From NCBI RefSeq assembly GCF_026914185.1, contig NC_070573.1, positions 2,473,501 through 2,537,500 on the forward strand: a stretch of 64,000 nucleotides of DNA, given 5' to 3'. Under the pieces are notes generated by a model, which searched no databases, was not told where the DNA came from, and saw only the letters and a list, made by a program, of their open reading frames with translations. Shown in pieces: positions 1 through 12,354 of the stretch. The stretch's first letter is position 1. The number at the start of each line of letters is the position of its first letter. The stretch comes from Puccinia triticina. Lineage: Eukaryota > Basidiomycota > Pucciniomycetes > Pucciniales > Pucciniaceae. The translations under genes and the position numbers were made by a program.

Positions 1-689
1 GTTTATCTTGCAAGACTTTCTTGATTGCGACCTCTTCTTTGCCAGAGGGATGGACGGATCCAACAACGAGTTGAGCGCTGAGGACAACGCCAAAGGAGCC
101 GTTCCCAACGGCCGGTGTAGCCGATCTCGCATTGCTCGCCCGTCCGACCATCGCAGGCCAGGACCTTCATTACTTTGTTTGGTTTGTTGACTGTGTGTGG
201 CGGGGTGGTAGGTCAGCCTCTGTTGTTGGTAGTCAGTCTGCTTCTGGCTAGGATGGTGGCTGGACGAATCGGAGGTAGTAGAGCCTGCGCGGAGTGAATT
301 ATCAGCTGCACAGGCAAATATGTCAGCATGGACAAAAACACAGACAAAGTTGAGTGTGCAGTTTGAGGTTAGTGGTTGCGTGGGAGTGGCGTTGGTGTCA
401 AAGGAACATGGCGGTGGCGCCACGATGCCCCCGACAGGTCGAATTCTACGGTCGATTTCAGCTTCCAGTAGCGCACATCAGATGTGTTGACCAGGATGGC
501 CAGAAGATCTGAGATGTAGCTAATGCTTTGCGGGTCAAAAATTTGTACAGCGGCGGCGTGGCGGAGGCGTTGTTGTCGAGGATACATGCGGGGGGATCCA
601 AGGGGAAGGCTTGAGGCGAGCTTGGCACTGCTGGTTGATGGTGTATAAAAGGGGGGATGTTGTGTTGGGTTAATCCCCCAGGCATCCTC
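1..689. other. No recognised gene
   Basis: I see no convincing coding exon, RNA gene or transposon motif here. Short open frames exist on both strands, but they lack codon structure or recognisable domains. The segment is moderately GC-rich compared with the AT-rich repeat array that follows. Confidence 0.5.
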
Positions 690-1082
690 TGCCGCTGTAC
701 TTCCAGCGTGCGGTTTGTCCTCACCCCCTCCGCTGTTGCACTTGTGCAGTTTGAGGGGTTAAACTCGTTGGCCCCCCTTTGCATAATGCCTTAAATGCGG
801 CGCGCTGGGGGTCATCCTCTCATTCTTTTTTAACCCTGCTAGACAGGGATGGACAGTGGGCCACGGTGCATCAGCTTGCTGATGTTAGGTGGCTGGTTGC
901 AGGTTGTTGTAAAATTGTGTTTTTTTTGTTAATTTTGGCATTTGTAGAGGGAAAACCCTTCATGTCTTTTTCTGGAAGTTGTAGAGGGGAAACCCTTCAT
1001 TTTTTTTTGTGATTTTTGGAGATTTGTAGGGGAAACCCTTGAATTTTTGTTTTGTGATTCAGAGGCTTTAATAAACTTGGAT
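690..1082 (+). repeat. Dispersed repeat, inverted copy at 10655-11056
   Basis: This stretch matches the reverse complement of 10655-11056. Shared landmarks in the same order are a CCCCTCCGCTGTTGC block, a CTGATGTT block, an AGGGG-AAACCCTTGAA block and a CTTTAATAAACTTGG end. The AAACCCTT block occurs three times in tandem between about 945 and 1045. A further divergent copy of the last part, inverted, lies at 14137-14209. In all three places it abuts the satellite array, so it may be the terminal domain of the element that carries the array. No coding content is seen. Confidence 0.6.
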
Positions 1083-1251
1083 TATATTGATCATTTTTTT
1101 TTTTTTTAAATTTCTCTTTAATTTGTTTCCTTCCTGCAACATAATAACCCTTCTATCATCTCTCTTTCTCTTGATTTCCTCCTTTCTTAGTTTTCAACCA
1201 TAGTAAAAGCTTCATTTTGTTGCCAGATCAAATAGGTCATTTTTACATACT

Positions 1252-2684
1252 CATATGTATTATTCCTGAGAAAAAATAGTCTGTTAAGTCAGGCAGGGAG
1301 GGGGAGGGGGGAGGAGGAATGGGGAGGCATGAATTATTGTCACTTGAACCTTGCAGAAGTGTTGAAATCTACTTTCCAAAAAAAAATCAATCAGTCCCAA
1401 TATATCATGCTACATCAATTTTGTTCAAATTTAATGGCTTGTATATATGACTCATCATATCCAATATCCTAAATTTCTACTAGGCCTGAGATTGATTTAA
1501 CGTTTGTACCAAATTTGAGTAAGGTGTCTTTTGCTTCTTTTGTTCAATCAAAGACTAATGGGAGGTGTTTCCCCAATATATTCAATGGGTCAACTGATGT
1601 TATCCCAGGATCTGAGGTTCAAAGTTTTTTGAAACTAAAGAGATTGATTGAGTCTGGTTGGTTTGAAACTATCCCCTAAAATTATCAGGCAGTGTTTTTT
1701 GTGCTTCTGCCACTGTGTCTCAACCAGGGCTAAGATTTATTTCATGATATTGGTACCATGAGGGTCAGCGATATATGAACAATAATCTGAGAAATTTTTG
1801 GTCTATGAAAGTCCCAAAATGTTGCAGATCAGTGTGAAATATTGCCTAATTGGTTGGTTTTGTTGTGTTTCTACAACTATATCTCAACTAGGAATGGGGA
1901 TGAATTCATGATATTGGTACCGTGATGATGAGAACATTTGACAGATTAATTTAGGAATACTTTTTGCCAATGAAAATCTCCCAATGTAGCGGCCCCATTT
2001 ATCCAGTCACAAACTATTGCCTCATTTTTTGTGTTTCTGCCATTATATCTCAACCAGGAATGTTGATTATTCCATGATATTGGTACCAGAATGTTCATCC
2101 ATTTGCAAAGAGTATTTTGGTGTAGCTTTTATGGATTAAAATCCCAAAACCGAGCGGCTAAAGTCTGATTAGTTTCAAAATATTGCCTAATTGGGTATTT
2201 TTTGGTGTTTCTGCCACGGTATCTGAACCAGGGCTAACATTTATTTCATGATATTGATACCATTATAATAAGAGATGTTGTGAGAGTAGTTTGGGTCAGC
2301 TCTTGACCATGAAAATCCCAAAATGTGGCAGCTACAGTCTCATGAGTCTCAAAATATCACCAAATTGGGCTTTTCTTTCTGTTTCTGCCACTTTATCTCA
2401 ACCAGGAATGGTGATTATTTGATGATATTGGAACCAGAATATTCATCCATTTCCAAAGATTATTTTGGTGTAGCTTTCATGTATGGAATTGCCCAAAACA
2501 AGCTGCTACAGTCTGATTAGTCTCAAAATATTGCCTAATTGGTTATTTTTTGGTGTTTCTGCCACTGTATCTCAACCTGCAATGCAAATGATTTTATGAT
2601 ATTGATACCATCATAATAAGAAATGTTGAGAGATTAATTTGGGTCAGCTCTTGACCATGAAAATCCCAAAATGAGGCAGCTACA
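1252..2684 (+). repeat. Satellite-like array, left palindrome arm (outer part)
   Basis: The array is built from two alternating related monomers of about 172 bp each (a repeat period of about 345 bp). Each monomer carries a TCTCAAAATAT-YRCC start, a TTTCTGCCAC-TATCTCAACC block and an ATGATATTG-ACCA block. Positions 1252-1925 match the reverse complement of 13446-14137, and 1920-2684 match the reverse complement of about 9900-10650. A T-rich spacer of about 170 bp (1083-1251) lies between this array and the repeat at 690-1082. The array stops at 2684 only because a Copia element is inserted there; it resumes at 7654. Confidence 0.75.
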
Positions 2685-2784
2685 TGTTGTGACGTGGATA
2701 CTTGGCTCTACATTGCTCCCCCCTGACCTCCTCTTGACCCCGCCGTACTCCAAATGTGGAGTTTGCACACCCCTACCTACAACA
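2685..2784 (-). repeat. Copia 3' LTR (100 bp)
   Basis: The LTR has TGTTG...CAACA termini and is identical by eye to 7554-7653. It lies at the 3' side of the minus-strand element. The adjoining T/C-rich plus strand (2785-2860) would read as a purine-rich tract on the minus strand. Confidence 0.9.
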
Positions 2785-2968
2785 CTCCCCCTCAAACTCC
2801 ACACCACTAAATACATCATGAAAGAGAATGAAAAAGGGAAGAAAGAAATTCTACGTGTAAACAAGTGAGAAAAGTCTTAGAAAGAGAAAAAATGGATTTT
2901 GGAGAATGGAATAACGAAAGAAAACATCAATAGGGAGAATAGAGAGATAAAGAAAAGAAAAAATTAGA

Positions 2969-5900
2969 TCATCTGAAAATCTTGCTCATCGATGTTGCAT
3001 GTAGGTTTGCCCGTAGAGATTTGGTGAAAAAATCCGCCAAGTTGTCCAAGGTTTTAACCCATTTGAGTTTGATATTGTGTTCCCTAACCGCATCATTTAC
3101 AAAAAAGAAGTTTCTCTCGAGACTTTTCATGCGACCTTTCGAAGCGTTATTGTCGGATATCAGGACCGCCGCACGGTTGTCACATCGTATCTTGAGTTGT
3201 GGTTTGATGCCGAGAGAGTTAAGGATCGGGAGCAGAAAGAGCAGGAAATCGACTGAGGATCCAAGCGCTATGAATTCCGCGGCACAAGTTGAAGTTGCCA
3301 CCACTTTTTGTCGTCAAGATCCCCAAGCAACTGGGCTGTCAAAAAGGTTCACGATGAAGCCGGAAGTGGAACGTTGGAATTCTCCCCCCCAGTTTGCATC
3401 TACCCAAACTACCAAGTCTTCATCCCTCGGTCGCAATCGGAGTCTTCTTGACCGCGTAGTGTTGATGTATTGGATCAAGTGTGATAATGAGTTCCAATGA
3501 GATTCGTTTGGATTTGAGCTAAACCGTGCCATATAGTTCACTGCGAAGCTCAGATTGGGTCGTGTTCCTAGCGCAAGGTAATTGATTGATCCAATTAATG
3601 ACTGGTACAGGGTTGCCGATAACGGTTCTCCCCATGATGTTGAAAGGTTATCTGCCGGGAGAGGAGTGTTCACCGGCAGCAAAATGGGATTCACTTCTGA
3701 TTTGTACTTTTTGATCAATTGGTCAATGAGTAAATGCTGGCTGAGAAATATCGAGTTGTCTTCATATTCAAGTTGGATGCCGACTAACTTGTTGGGTTTT
3801 GAGTCCCATTTCACTCTTAGGCTGCCTTCCATTTTCTCTCAAAACAGATTGATATCGGGTTGAAAATTACCAAATACAATACCGTCATCAACATGTATCC
3901 ACACGATGATGACCGAGTCTCCTTTCCTGTATCGGTACAGGCATTCTTCTACCTCGTCGCATTCGAAACCCCATCCATGTAGTAAGCTCTTGAAGTGTTT
4001 CCACCAACATCGGCTGGCCTGTTGGGTACCGTATAAAGCCTTTATCAGTCGCAGGACATTACCTGATAGATGAGGAAACAATTCAATCGGTGGATCGACG
4101 TAAATGGTTTCGTCAATTGGGCTGTGGACAAAGGCCCCGGTGATGTCGAAGGAGTTGATCGTCCATTTATTTTGGATAGCAAGGTTGAGCAGGACCCTGA
4201 GAGTTGATAGAGACGCTGTTGGGGCAAACGTAGATCATACGTCTTTGCCTAGCCGTTATTTAAACCCGCAAACCACGAAACGCGCACTGAGTTTGTTGAC
4301 CAAACTGTCCGAGTTCCGTTTGATGTCAAAAACAAACCCAGTTCCAATCAAGTGTTTATTGTCTTTATCTTCAATATCAAAGGTGTCTATGTCGACCAGC
4401 TGGGTCCATTCTGACATGCACGCTTTGCGCCAATCCGCCGAGGCCAAAGAGTTTAGCGCTGATTTTAGATTAGTCGGTATATCCGCGTTTGATATGGCCT
4501 GAAGGTTCTCCACGTGACTATCTTGCTCTTCACATATTTCCTTAGTCCGCTCCTGTCCAAGCGTCAGAACTCTACGAACAATTGAGTTGTTAGCCAATTT
4601 AGAAGGAGCAGGGAATATTGGCTTCCCCTGGAAGTCGAAAAATGTAGCACACTCAGAGTTGGACACCTTCTGAGTTTCTGGATTCCAGAAAAACCATCCC
4701 CGTTTGTCGTCTTGATAACCAACGAGATAGCCGGTCCAACCACGTTGGTCGAGTTTGCGTTGTCTTTCTTTTGGAACATGAATTGTAGCGCGCGCCCCAC
4801 ACGGGTAGAATGTGTTGGCTTCTGGTTGTTGTCCGGACCAAAGTTCGAGAGGGGTTTCCTTGCATTGTTGGTTGGAAAGTTGAGTGACGAGGAAACAAGC
4901 GCAACGATACGCATGTGACCATAGTTTTGACGGTAATTCCGAGTGAGCTAGGGTCGACCTGGCGATGTCGCCAAGAGTACGGTTGAGCCTTTTGGCTTTG
5001 CCGTTTTTGTTCCGGCGTGTAGGGAGAGGTAAAGATTAATTGACTACCGATGGAATCCAGATAGTTGGAAAGTGGTTGGACCGTATATTCCTTCGCATTA
5101 TCACATCTAATAAACTTCGGGGGTGATCCAAAGTGCAACACGATCTTCTTGATTAGAGCAATGAGGATTGATGGTACTTCCGAGCGGGCTTTCATGGGGA
5201 AATACAAAAGAGTAAGTGGTCGCGTGGTCACGGACGGTGAGGAGAAAACAATTGCCAGATAAGTCAGGATCAAACAGTCCCATCACATCCGTGACAAGGA
5301 GGTCGAGGTGGTTGTCACGCGGAATAACCTCAGGGAGCAATTGTCTTTGTCGTTCACTTTTTGTTTGCTTGCAGGTCTCACAAATAAAAGGTTGCCATGA
5401 TTAGAGGTCATAGGAAGGAACAAACCGGCGTAGGAAATCTTTGACAATGTTGTCGGAGACATGGCCAAGGCGGCAATGCCAATCAAAAGCAGGGGAAGAG
5501 ATTCTGGCCGATGAGCGAGTGGAGACTTGTAAAGCAGAGGGTTTGAAGAAATGAAAAGAATCAAGTTCGACGATCCACGATCGGTCGCGATAGCAGGCAG
5601 TGATCGAAGCAAACGGAGATATTAGGATTATGTCGTGGTTGGGAAGAAAGGACGGTTGAAAGCCGGAGTCGATTAGTTGGCCAAGGCTAAGAAGAGTGCC
5701 CGTCATTTCCGGGCTGAACAGGACCCTTGGAATTGTTAGGGTACCAACCCCATTGGTCATCCGGAGGTGTCCACTGTGTGTTGCCAGCATTGATCCGTTG
5801 GAGGAAGCCAAATTGAGTCTCATGGGAGGATTGATGGGAGAAAGAGAGGAAAATGAAGGGAAAGATCCGCTCACGTGGTGGGTCGCCCCAGAATCCAAAA

Positions 5901-7104
5901 CCGTGCCTGCGCCAGCGGCAACCGTCGCATCCGCGCCCACGGCTGAACAAACTGCTGCATTCGGTTCAGGGCATGTGGGTGGGCCGTTTGGGGTTGCGGC
6001 TTGGCGGGTGAAACCGGAGACGGGGCAACCAGTGATTGGGGTGTCGGGAGGTGGCAGGTTGGCATCCCTGCGGAGTGTTGGACAAGAAGACCTCCAATGT
6101 CCCGATGACCCGCAGTATGAGCAAGGTTTGCCGTTGAACAATGACGGATTGCTTGGGCTGCTGTTGCCTTTTCAGATGTTGTTGATGGCTGCTGATATGT
6201 CGTTGACCGTGGGATGTCCGGGCCATCCCACATTTTGTTGCCGTTGTTGATTGGGAAAGTTGGCCTGGGTTCTTGGTTGACTTGGTGGACCGTTCCAAGG
6301 AGAAGATCGGCCAGGAAGATTGTTGTTCCAAGCTGGTTGTGGCGAGTTACTCCACGCCAGATTTCTGGTAGTTGATTGATTTGGGAACGTACGCAAGACT
6401 GATACATTGTGTTGTTGATCGGAATCAAAACGTATGCTCTCGCCGTACGCAGAGGTGATGATTGTTTGGATGTCTCTGGCCGTGACATCCTTCTTGGAGC
6501 CGAGTTGAAGAGAGATGTTCTGAAAGAGTTGAGATTGGGAGATAGACGCAGGGGTAGGAGCGATGGCCTGTAAGATAAGGCTTGCAACGAGTGAGGGTAG
6601 ACCCGCCCCCACCTTCTTGAGATCAGAAAAGATGTTGAATGTTTTGTTAAAAAGGGCCTGGAGTTGCGACACATCTGTCGCTGGGCCGGTGATGCGGAGT
6701 TCCAGAAGCTTATCGACCAGTTCGATCTTCCAAAAACGAACCTTTCCTTGGAAGTTTGCCTGGACTGCTTCATAAGCATCAGTCCCTGAGGTACATCAAC
6801 CGACCAGCAAAGAGAGCTCGTCGTGGACTGTGATCTGGATGAAGTAGAGTAAACTGTTGTTCTCTTGAGCCAATAACTTCTTGTAATTTTCTTGATTGTC
6901 GAAAAAGCTCGAATGGCCGAGCATTAGTCCCCGCTTCCATTTGGTGAAGTTGCTGCCATCGGAAGCCAGAGGTTCGACATCTTGTTTATAGATGCTCGGT
7001 TGCTGGAGGAATTTGTTCTTGGGGGAGGCGTCGGTTGCGTTTGCTTGTGACATGTATGAAATAGGTGAATCTGGGATTGAGATAGTACTGGGGGAAGTAG
7101 GCAA
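2969..7104 (-). pseudogene. Copia gag-pol polyprotein, broken by stops and frameshifts
   Basis: The reading starts at 7104 with a gag of about 300 residues. A zinc knuckle CSYCGSSGHWRSSC follows near 6120, then a protease motif VLDSGATHHVS near 5900. Next are the GAG-pre-integrase HCRLGH motif near 5460, and an integrase core with Asp in LVTDVMG (about 5290) and IRCDNAKEY (about 5090). Reverse transcriptase has ALYGTQQASR and VDDG (about 3900). RNase H has VWVDANWGG and the ending LADFFTKSL (about 3010). In-frame stops lie at 6796, 6172, 5401, about 4256, about 4240, 3839 and 3314. Frame changes occur near 5190 and 5010. In the conserved RNase H segment at 3314 the stop is TGA where Arg (CGA) is expected. 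The element cannot make its own proteins. Confidence 0.9.
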
Positions 7105-7553
7105 TGTTTCCGGTGAAGACTGGGGTGTTAATATCTCTCGAGGGATGTTGATTATCAGTCAATATTCGGGTGCTGGAATGACAGCTGCAACGGGTAATCC
7201 AAAAGGATGTATGACAATTCGTTTATCTGATGAGATTGGAGCCAATGATGATTTGTCGATGTGCCGGGTGATAACTTTAGAAAAAATGAACAATACTGCC
7301 GAGATGAATGGCGAGGGTGGTCGGTCGTGTTCTAAGGGGTCTCCCTTTTCTTCGATGGGAGACGGTGGTAAGGGAGGTAGTGCGAGTAGAGCCTTGTATG
7401 CTTTCGTTTGTTTTGGGCGTTTTGCGCGTGTTGGTGGCGGTAGTGGATTGGCGATTTCAGGTTTGTCACGCCAAGTGTTGACCATGCATTGACTTGAATC
7501 CGAGATTTCTGACCGTGTGAGCTAGCGACTTGGTGAGCAATCAAGTCTTAATC

Positions 7554-7653
7554 TGTTGTGACGTGGATACTTGGCTCTACATTGCTCCCCCCTGACCTCC
7601 TCTTGACCCCGCCGTACTCCAAATGTGGAGTTTGCACACCCCTACCTACAACA
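7554..7653 (-). repeat. Copia 5' LTR (100 bp)
   Basis: Identical by eye to 2685-2784 and directly followed by target duplication CTACA. It lies upstream of the gag start at 7104 on the minus strand, leaving a leader of about 450 bp that has no gene of its own. Confidence 0.9.
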
Positions 7654-8622
7654 CTACAGTCTCATGAGTCTCAAAATATCACCAAATTGGGCTTTTCTTT
7701 CTGTTTCTGCCACCACATCTCAACCGGGAATGTTGATTATTTCATGATATTGAGACCAGAATATTCTCCATTTGAAAAGATTATTTTGGTATAGCTTTCA
7801 TGTATGGAAATGCCCAAAAGGAGCTGCTATAGTCTGATTAGTTTCAAAATCTTGCCTAATTGGGTATTTTTTGGTGTTTCTGCCACTGTATCTCACCCCG
7901 CAATGGGAATGATACGATGATATTGATATCATCTTCATAAGACATGTTGAGAGATTAATTTGGGTCAGCTCTTGACCATGAAAATACCAAAATGAGGGAG
8001 CTACAGTCTCATGAGTCTCAAAATATCACCAAATTGGGCTTTTCTTCCTGTTTCTGCCACCATATCTCAACCGGGAATGGTGATTATTTCATGATATTGG
8101 GACCAGAATGTTCATCAACTTCCAAAGATTATTTTGGTATAGCTTCTATGTATGTAAATTCCCAAAAGGAGCTGCTATAGTCTGATTAGTCTCAAAATAT
8201 TGCCTAATTGGGTAATTTTTGATGTTTCTGCCACTGTATCTCAACCCGCAATGATTTCATGATATTAATACCATTATCATAGGACATGTTGATAGATTAA
8301 TTTGGGTCAGCTCTTGACCATGAAAATGCCAAAATGTGGCAGCTACAGTCTCATGGGTCTCAAAATATCACCAAATTGGGGTTTTCTTTGTGTTTCTGCC
8401 ACTATATCTCAACCGGGAATGGTGATTATTTCATGATATTGGGACCAGAATATTAATCAATTTCCAAAGATTACTTTGGTATAGCTTTCATGTATGGAAA
8501 TGCCCAAAAGGAGCTGGTATAGTCTGATTAGTCTCAAAATATTGCCTAATTGGGTATATTTTGGTGTTTCTACCACTGCATCTCAACCGGCAATGGGAAG
8601 GATTTCATGATATTGATTAACA
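7654..8622 (+). repeat. Satellite-like array, left palindrome arm (inner part)
   Basis: This continues the 172-bp alternating monomer array after the Copia insertion, for about five and a half monomers. The orientation flips at about 8622: downstream the same monomers appear as reverse complements, so this is the centre of the palindrome. Short open frames of about 60 codons recur with each monomer and are not genes. Confidence 0.75.
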
Positions 8623-10650
8623 CACTATACCCTAATAATCTTTTGAAATGGATGAATATATTCTAGTACCAATATCATGCGATGATCACCATTCCCGGTT
8701 GAGATATGTTGCAGAAACACAAAGAAATCCCCAATTTGGTGATATTTTGAGACTCATGAGAATGTAGCTGCCACATGTTGTGATTTTCATGGTCAAGAGC
8801 TGAAACAAATTACTCTCTCAACATCTTTCAATATAATGACATCAATATCATGAAATCATTTCCATTGCCGGTCGAGATACGGTGGCAGAAACACCAAAAA
8901 ATACCCAATTAGGCAATATTTTGAGACTAATCAGACTATAGCAGCTCCTTTTGGGCATTTCCATACATGAAAGCTATACAAAAATAATCTTTGGAAATGG
9001 ATGAATATGCTGGCACTAATATCATGAAATAATCACCATTCCCAGTTGAGATATGGTGGCAGAAACAGAAAGAAAAGCCCAATTTGGTGATATTTTGAGA
9101 CTCCTGAGACTGTAGCTGCCTCATTTTGGGAATTTCATGGTCAAGTGCTGACCAAAATTAATCTCTCGAAATTTCTTATCATAATGGTATTAATATCATG
9201 AAATAAATGTTAGCCCCGGTTCAGATACAGTGGCAGAAACACCATAAAATACCCAATTAGGCAAGATTTTGAGACTAATTAGACTATAGCAGCTCCTTTT
9301 TGGGATTTCTGTTGAAACTTGGGCTGATTGCCGCCGCGCAGAGAAAAGAGGAAGAGGGATTGAGCTCAATGGCTCGAGAATGATGGGCAGTGAGGAAGGT
9401 TTTTTCACCGGATGCGGCTCAGTTGCGTGTGCGGAAAAAAGAGGGAAGAGAACCAATGGTTTGATTTGCATGACAATGCTATAATATAAATAGATTATGT
9501 ACATGCAACAGACTTGTGGTTTTGAGATGAAATGAATAAGAACCCATATTGAATAAAGTACATTCTTTGAGACTACACATGAAGATATAAATGACTATCA
9601 TAACTCTACTACTCAGGGTTCATGGACTACAAAGTGTGAGCTAGAAGTACTATTAACTTACTAGTGATGCTTAAAGAAAGACGGAATCAATAAGGATTAA
9701 ATTCAGAGACAACATGAGGAGGTATAAGTAAGAATAAGAGGTCAGAATTTCAACAATTTCAATCCACAAACTCTATACCAAAAGAATCTTTGAAAATGCA
9801 TTCATATTGAAATAATCACCATTCCCGGTTAAAATATAGTGGCAGGAACACAAAGAAAACCCCAGTTTGGTGATATTTTGAGACTCATGAGAATGTAGCT
9901 GCAACATTTTGGGATTTTGAGGGTCAAGAGATGACCCAAAGTAATCCCGCAACATGTCTTATCATGATGGTATCAATATCATGAAATCACTTGCATTGCG
10001 GGTTGAGATACAGTGGCAGAAACACCAAAGAATACCCAATTAGGCAATATTTTGAGACTAATCAGACTATAGCAGCTCCTTGTGGGCATTTCCATACATG
10101 AAAGCTATGCCAAAACAATCTTTGGGAGGGGATCAAATTCTGGTCCCAATATCATGAAATAATGACGATTCCTGGTTCAGATATGGTGGCAGAAACAGAA
10201 AGAAAAGCCCAATTTGGTGATATTGTGAGACTCACGAGACTGTAGCTGCCTCATTTTGGGATTTTCATGGTCAAGAGCTGACCCAAGTTACTCTCTCAAA
10301 ATCTCTTATTATAATGGTATCAATATCATGAAATAAACGTTAGCCCTGGTTCAGATACAGTGGCAGAAACACCAAAAAATACCCAATTAGGCAATATTTT
10401 GAAACTAATCAGACTTCAGCCGCTCGGTTTTGGGATTTTAATCCATGAAAGCTACACCAAAATACTCTTTGCAAATGGATGAACATTCTGGTACCAATAT
10501 CATGGAATAATCAACATTCCTGGTTGAGATATAATGGCAGAAACACAAAAAATGAGGCAATAGTTTGTGACTGATCAAATGGGGCTGCTACATTGGGAGA
10601 TTTTCATTGGCAAAAAGACTTCCTAAATTAATCTTTCAACTTTTCTCATC
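8623..10650 (-). repeat. Satellite-like array, right palindrome arm (inner part)
   Basis: Reverse-complement monomers of the array at 1252-2684 and 7654-8622, with the same alternating A and B types. The arm is interrupted by a solo LTR at 9310-9755 and broken off at about 10650 by a 2.8-kb composite insertion, after which the arm continues at 13446. Correspondence with the left arm is close: for example 10260-10640 mirrors 1925-2320, including the private variant reading CCGAGCGG. Confidence 0.75.
9310..9755. mobile_element. Solo LTR (446 bp)
   Basis: The element has TGTTGAAA at the left end and TTTCAACA at the right end, flanked by the 5-bp target duplication ATTTC (9305-9309 and 9756-9760). 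It sits inside a satellite monomer. No internal retrotransposon sequence remains, consistent with LTR-LTR recombination after insertion. Confidence 0.85.
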
Positions 10651-10654
10651 ATTA

Positions 10655-11056
10655 TCCAAGTTTATTAAAGACACAGATTTGCCAGAACCCTAAAAAAAAT
10701 TCAAGGGTTCCCCCTGTAAATACTCAAAATGAGAGAAAAAAAAACATGGGTTTCCCCATTGGACAAAAAAACCAATGCAAAATCCGCAACAATCAATATA
10801 AGAATCAAAAACTAAAAAAATGTAGCTCTCTAAATTCTCAACCTAGCCTTCCAACATCAGCAGTGCTGTGCCCACAGGCTCAACCTCCAGCCCGCGTCAA
10901 GTGCGCGGGTCAAAAAGGTTGGACGTGAAGGTCCCCGGCCTGCAGCAAAGGCTGCTGACCAGTGGGGGGCCCACTCTTTGCCCCTCAGGCTGTGCACACG
11001 CAACAGCGGAGGGGTTGAGGACAACGGATAGCTGGAAGTGCAGCATCTCCAATTGC
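10655..11056 (-). repeat. Inverted copy of repeat 690-1082
   Basis: The same landmark blocks as 690-1082 appear in reverse complement and reverse order. It opens the composite insertion (about 10651-13445) that splits the right palindrome arm. No coding potential is recognised. GC is higher than in the flanking array. Confidence 0.55.
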
Positions 11057-11425
11057 CTGGGGAAACAGCTACACTACCAAGCCACAGCCTCTTAAGCTCT
11101 CCGCTCCTCACTCAGGCCAGAATGTTCGCTCCCCTCACGCAATCGCCACGCCACGGCGCGGCCCCGTAACCGCAATTGATTCCACGGCAACTGCGCAAGC
11201 TGATATTGAGAACACTATTTGGCCTCACCTGGACCCAACCCACCCCGCGGCCCTTGAAACCGTCCACATGATAAATTTGATCCCCTCACAATTGGTAGGA
11301 AGTCTCAGCAGTATTCATTGTTTGTCCCCCCCCCAGCTACTTGCTCCTGTTTAAGTTTGGAAACGAATCCTCCTTGACAAAAGTCTCAAGCGCGAGACTA
11401 CTGGTCCTCACAGCTCACGGTCCCG

Positions 11426-12346
11426 GGCCGTTTGGACGCGCGGGTGAATCTCAACTGAATCTTGCAAGCCCCCGCAAAAGTTGAGATCCTCGCGAGATCC
11501 AGAATCTCAAGGTCTGAGATTCAACCCAGATCCCAAAGACCCGCTCGGCTGGCAAAAATCTCATAAAAATATGAGATCCAGGATCTTGCATTCCACCAAG
11601 CTGAGATTCACCTACATATTTTGTTGAATCTCACGCGAGATTCTGGATCTCACCTGCCTCGGACTCAAAAGAAAAGACATGAGTCCTTTCTTTTTGGTCA
11701 CCTCGTCACCTCATCACCTCCACCTGCACAAATACAACCCTCTCCAAGGATGCCACCACAACACACACGCCGAGGCACCCTCTGGACAACTGGAGTATGT
11801 ATACCCCTCTGGACAACCGGTGAAACTGGTCATCCAGAGTTGTTGATGACCGGTCCGACCAGTCATCCAGAGGTATACATGTCCTCTGGATGAGATGACC
11901 GGTTGGACCGGTCGTCAAGAGTATGTGTATGTAACCTTCTGACTGGTTCAACCGGTCAGACCAATCATCCAGAGGAGGATATGTACATCCTCTTGATGAC
12001 TGGTCGAACAGGTCATTAAGAGATTGTATGCTCCTCCGAATGATCAGTCAAACAAGAGATGGATAAATCCTCTTGATTATTGGTTCGCGCAGTCATTAAG
12101 AGGTTCACATTCTTTTGATGACCACCGGTCATCAAGAGGATGTACGCTCCTCTGGATGACTGGTCTAAGCGATCATCCAGACGGGTGAGCACTCTCTGGA
12201 TGACCGGTTGAACAGGTCATCCAGAAGGGTGTACTTTGAATTTCTGTCTGGATGACCGATTTGACCGGTCGTTTATGGGTACGAGTTCCTCTTCTTGGGA
12301 TGAGGGTCCACGGACTCTGGATGAGCCAAGATTCTTGGCACCCAAA
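11426..12346. mobile_element. Non-autonomous DNA element with hairpin array (hAT-like size of TSD)
   Basis: An 8-bp direct repeat CGGTCCCG flanks this segment (11418-11425 and 12347-12354). The ends are weakly inverted around a CGTTTGG / CCAAACG core. The first 250 bp are full of short inverted GAATCTCA/TGAGATTC blocks, and the rest is a palindromic minisatellite. There is no transposase. An 8-bp duplication suggests hAT, but the TIRs are too degenerate to assign a family. Confidence 0.5.
11785..12275. repeat. Array of imperfect palindromes (CTCTGGATGACCGGT units)
   Basis: About nine or ten units of roughly 50 bp. Each is an imperfect hairpin: CCTCTGGATGACCGGT, a short TTGAAC-like loop, then ACCGGTCATCCAGAGG, followed by a spacer such as GTATACAT. 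The units vary, but the dyad is kept in most. A related but distinct array lies at 40150-40868. Confidence 0.7.
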
Positions 12347-12354
12347 CGGTCCCG

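Larger units (their letters stand above)
2685..7653 (-). mobile_element. Complete Ty1/Copia retrotransposon (4969 bp)
   Basis: Two 100-bp direct LTRs (2685-2784 and 7554-7653) begin TGTTG and end CAACA, and look identical base for base. The element is flanked by the perfect 5-bp target duplication CTACA (2680-2684 and 7654-7658). Removing the element and one CTACA restores an unbroken satellite monomer. Coding order on the minus strand is gag, CCHC knuckle, protease, integrase, reverse transcriptase, RNase H, which is the Copia order. LTRs of 100 bp are unusually short for Copia. Insertion must be recent, or the LTRs were homogenised at the last transposition, yet the coding region is riddled with stops. 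Confidence 0.92.

Noticed and set aside
5696..6250. 184-codon plus-strand open frame
   Set aside because: Antisense to the Copia zinc-knuckle and protease region; no domain of its own. The same applies to 2982-3500 and 6992-7492.
2323..9124. Recurrent ~60-codon frames beginning MWQLQSHESQ / MRELQSHESQ at 2323, 7992 and 8936
   Set aside because: They are the same satellite monomer read in one frame. They repeat with the 345-bp period, on both strands, and carry no start context or domain.
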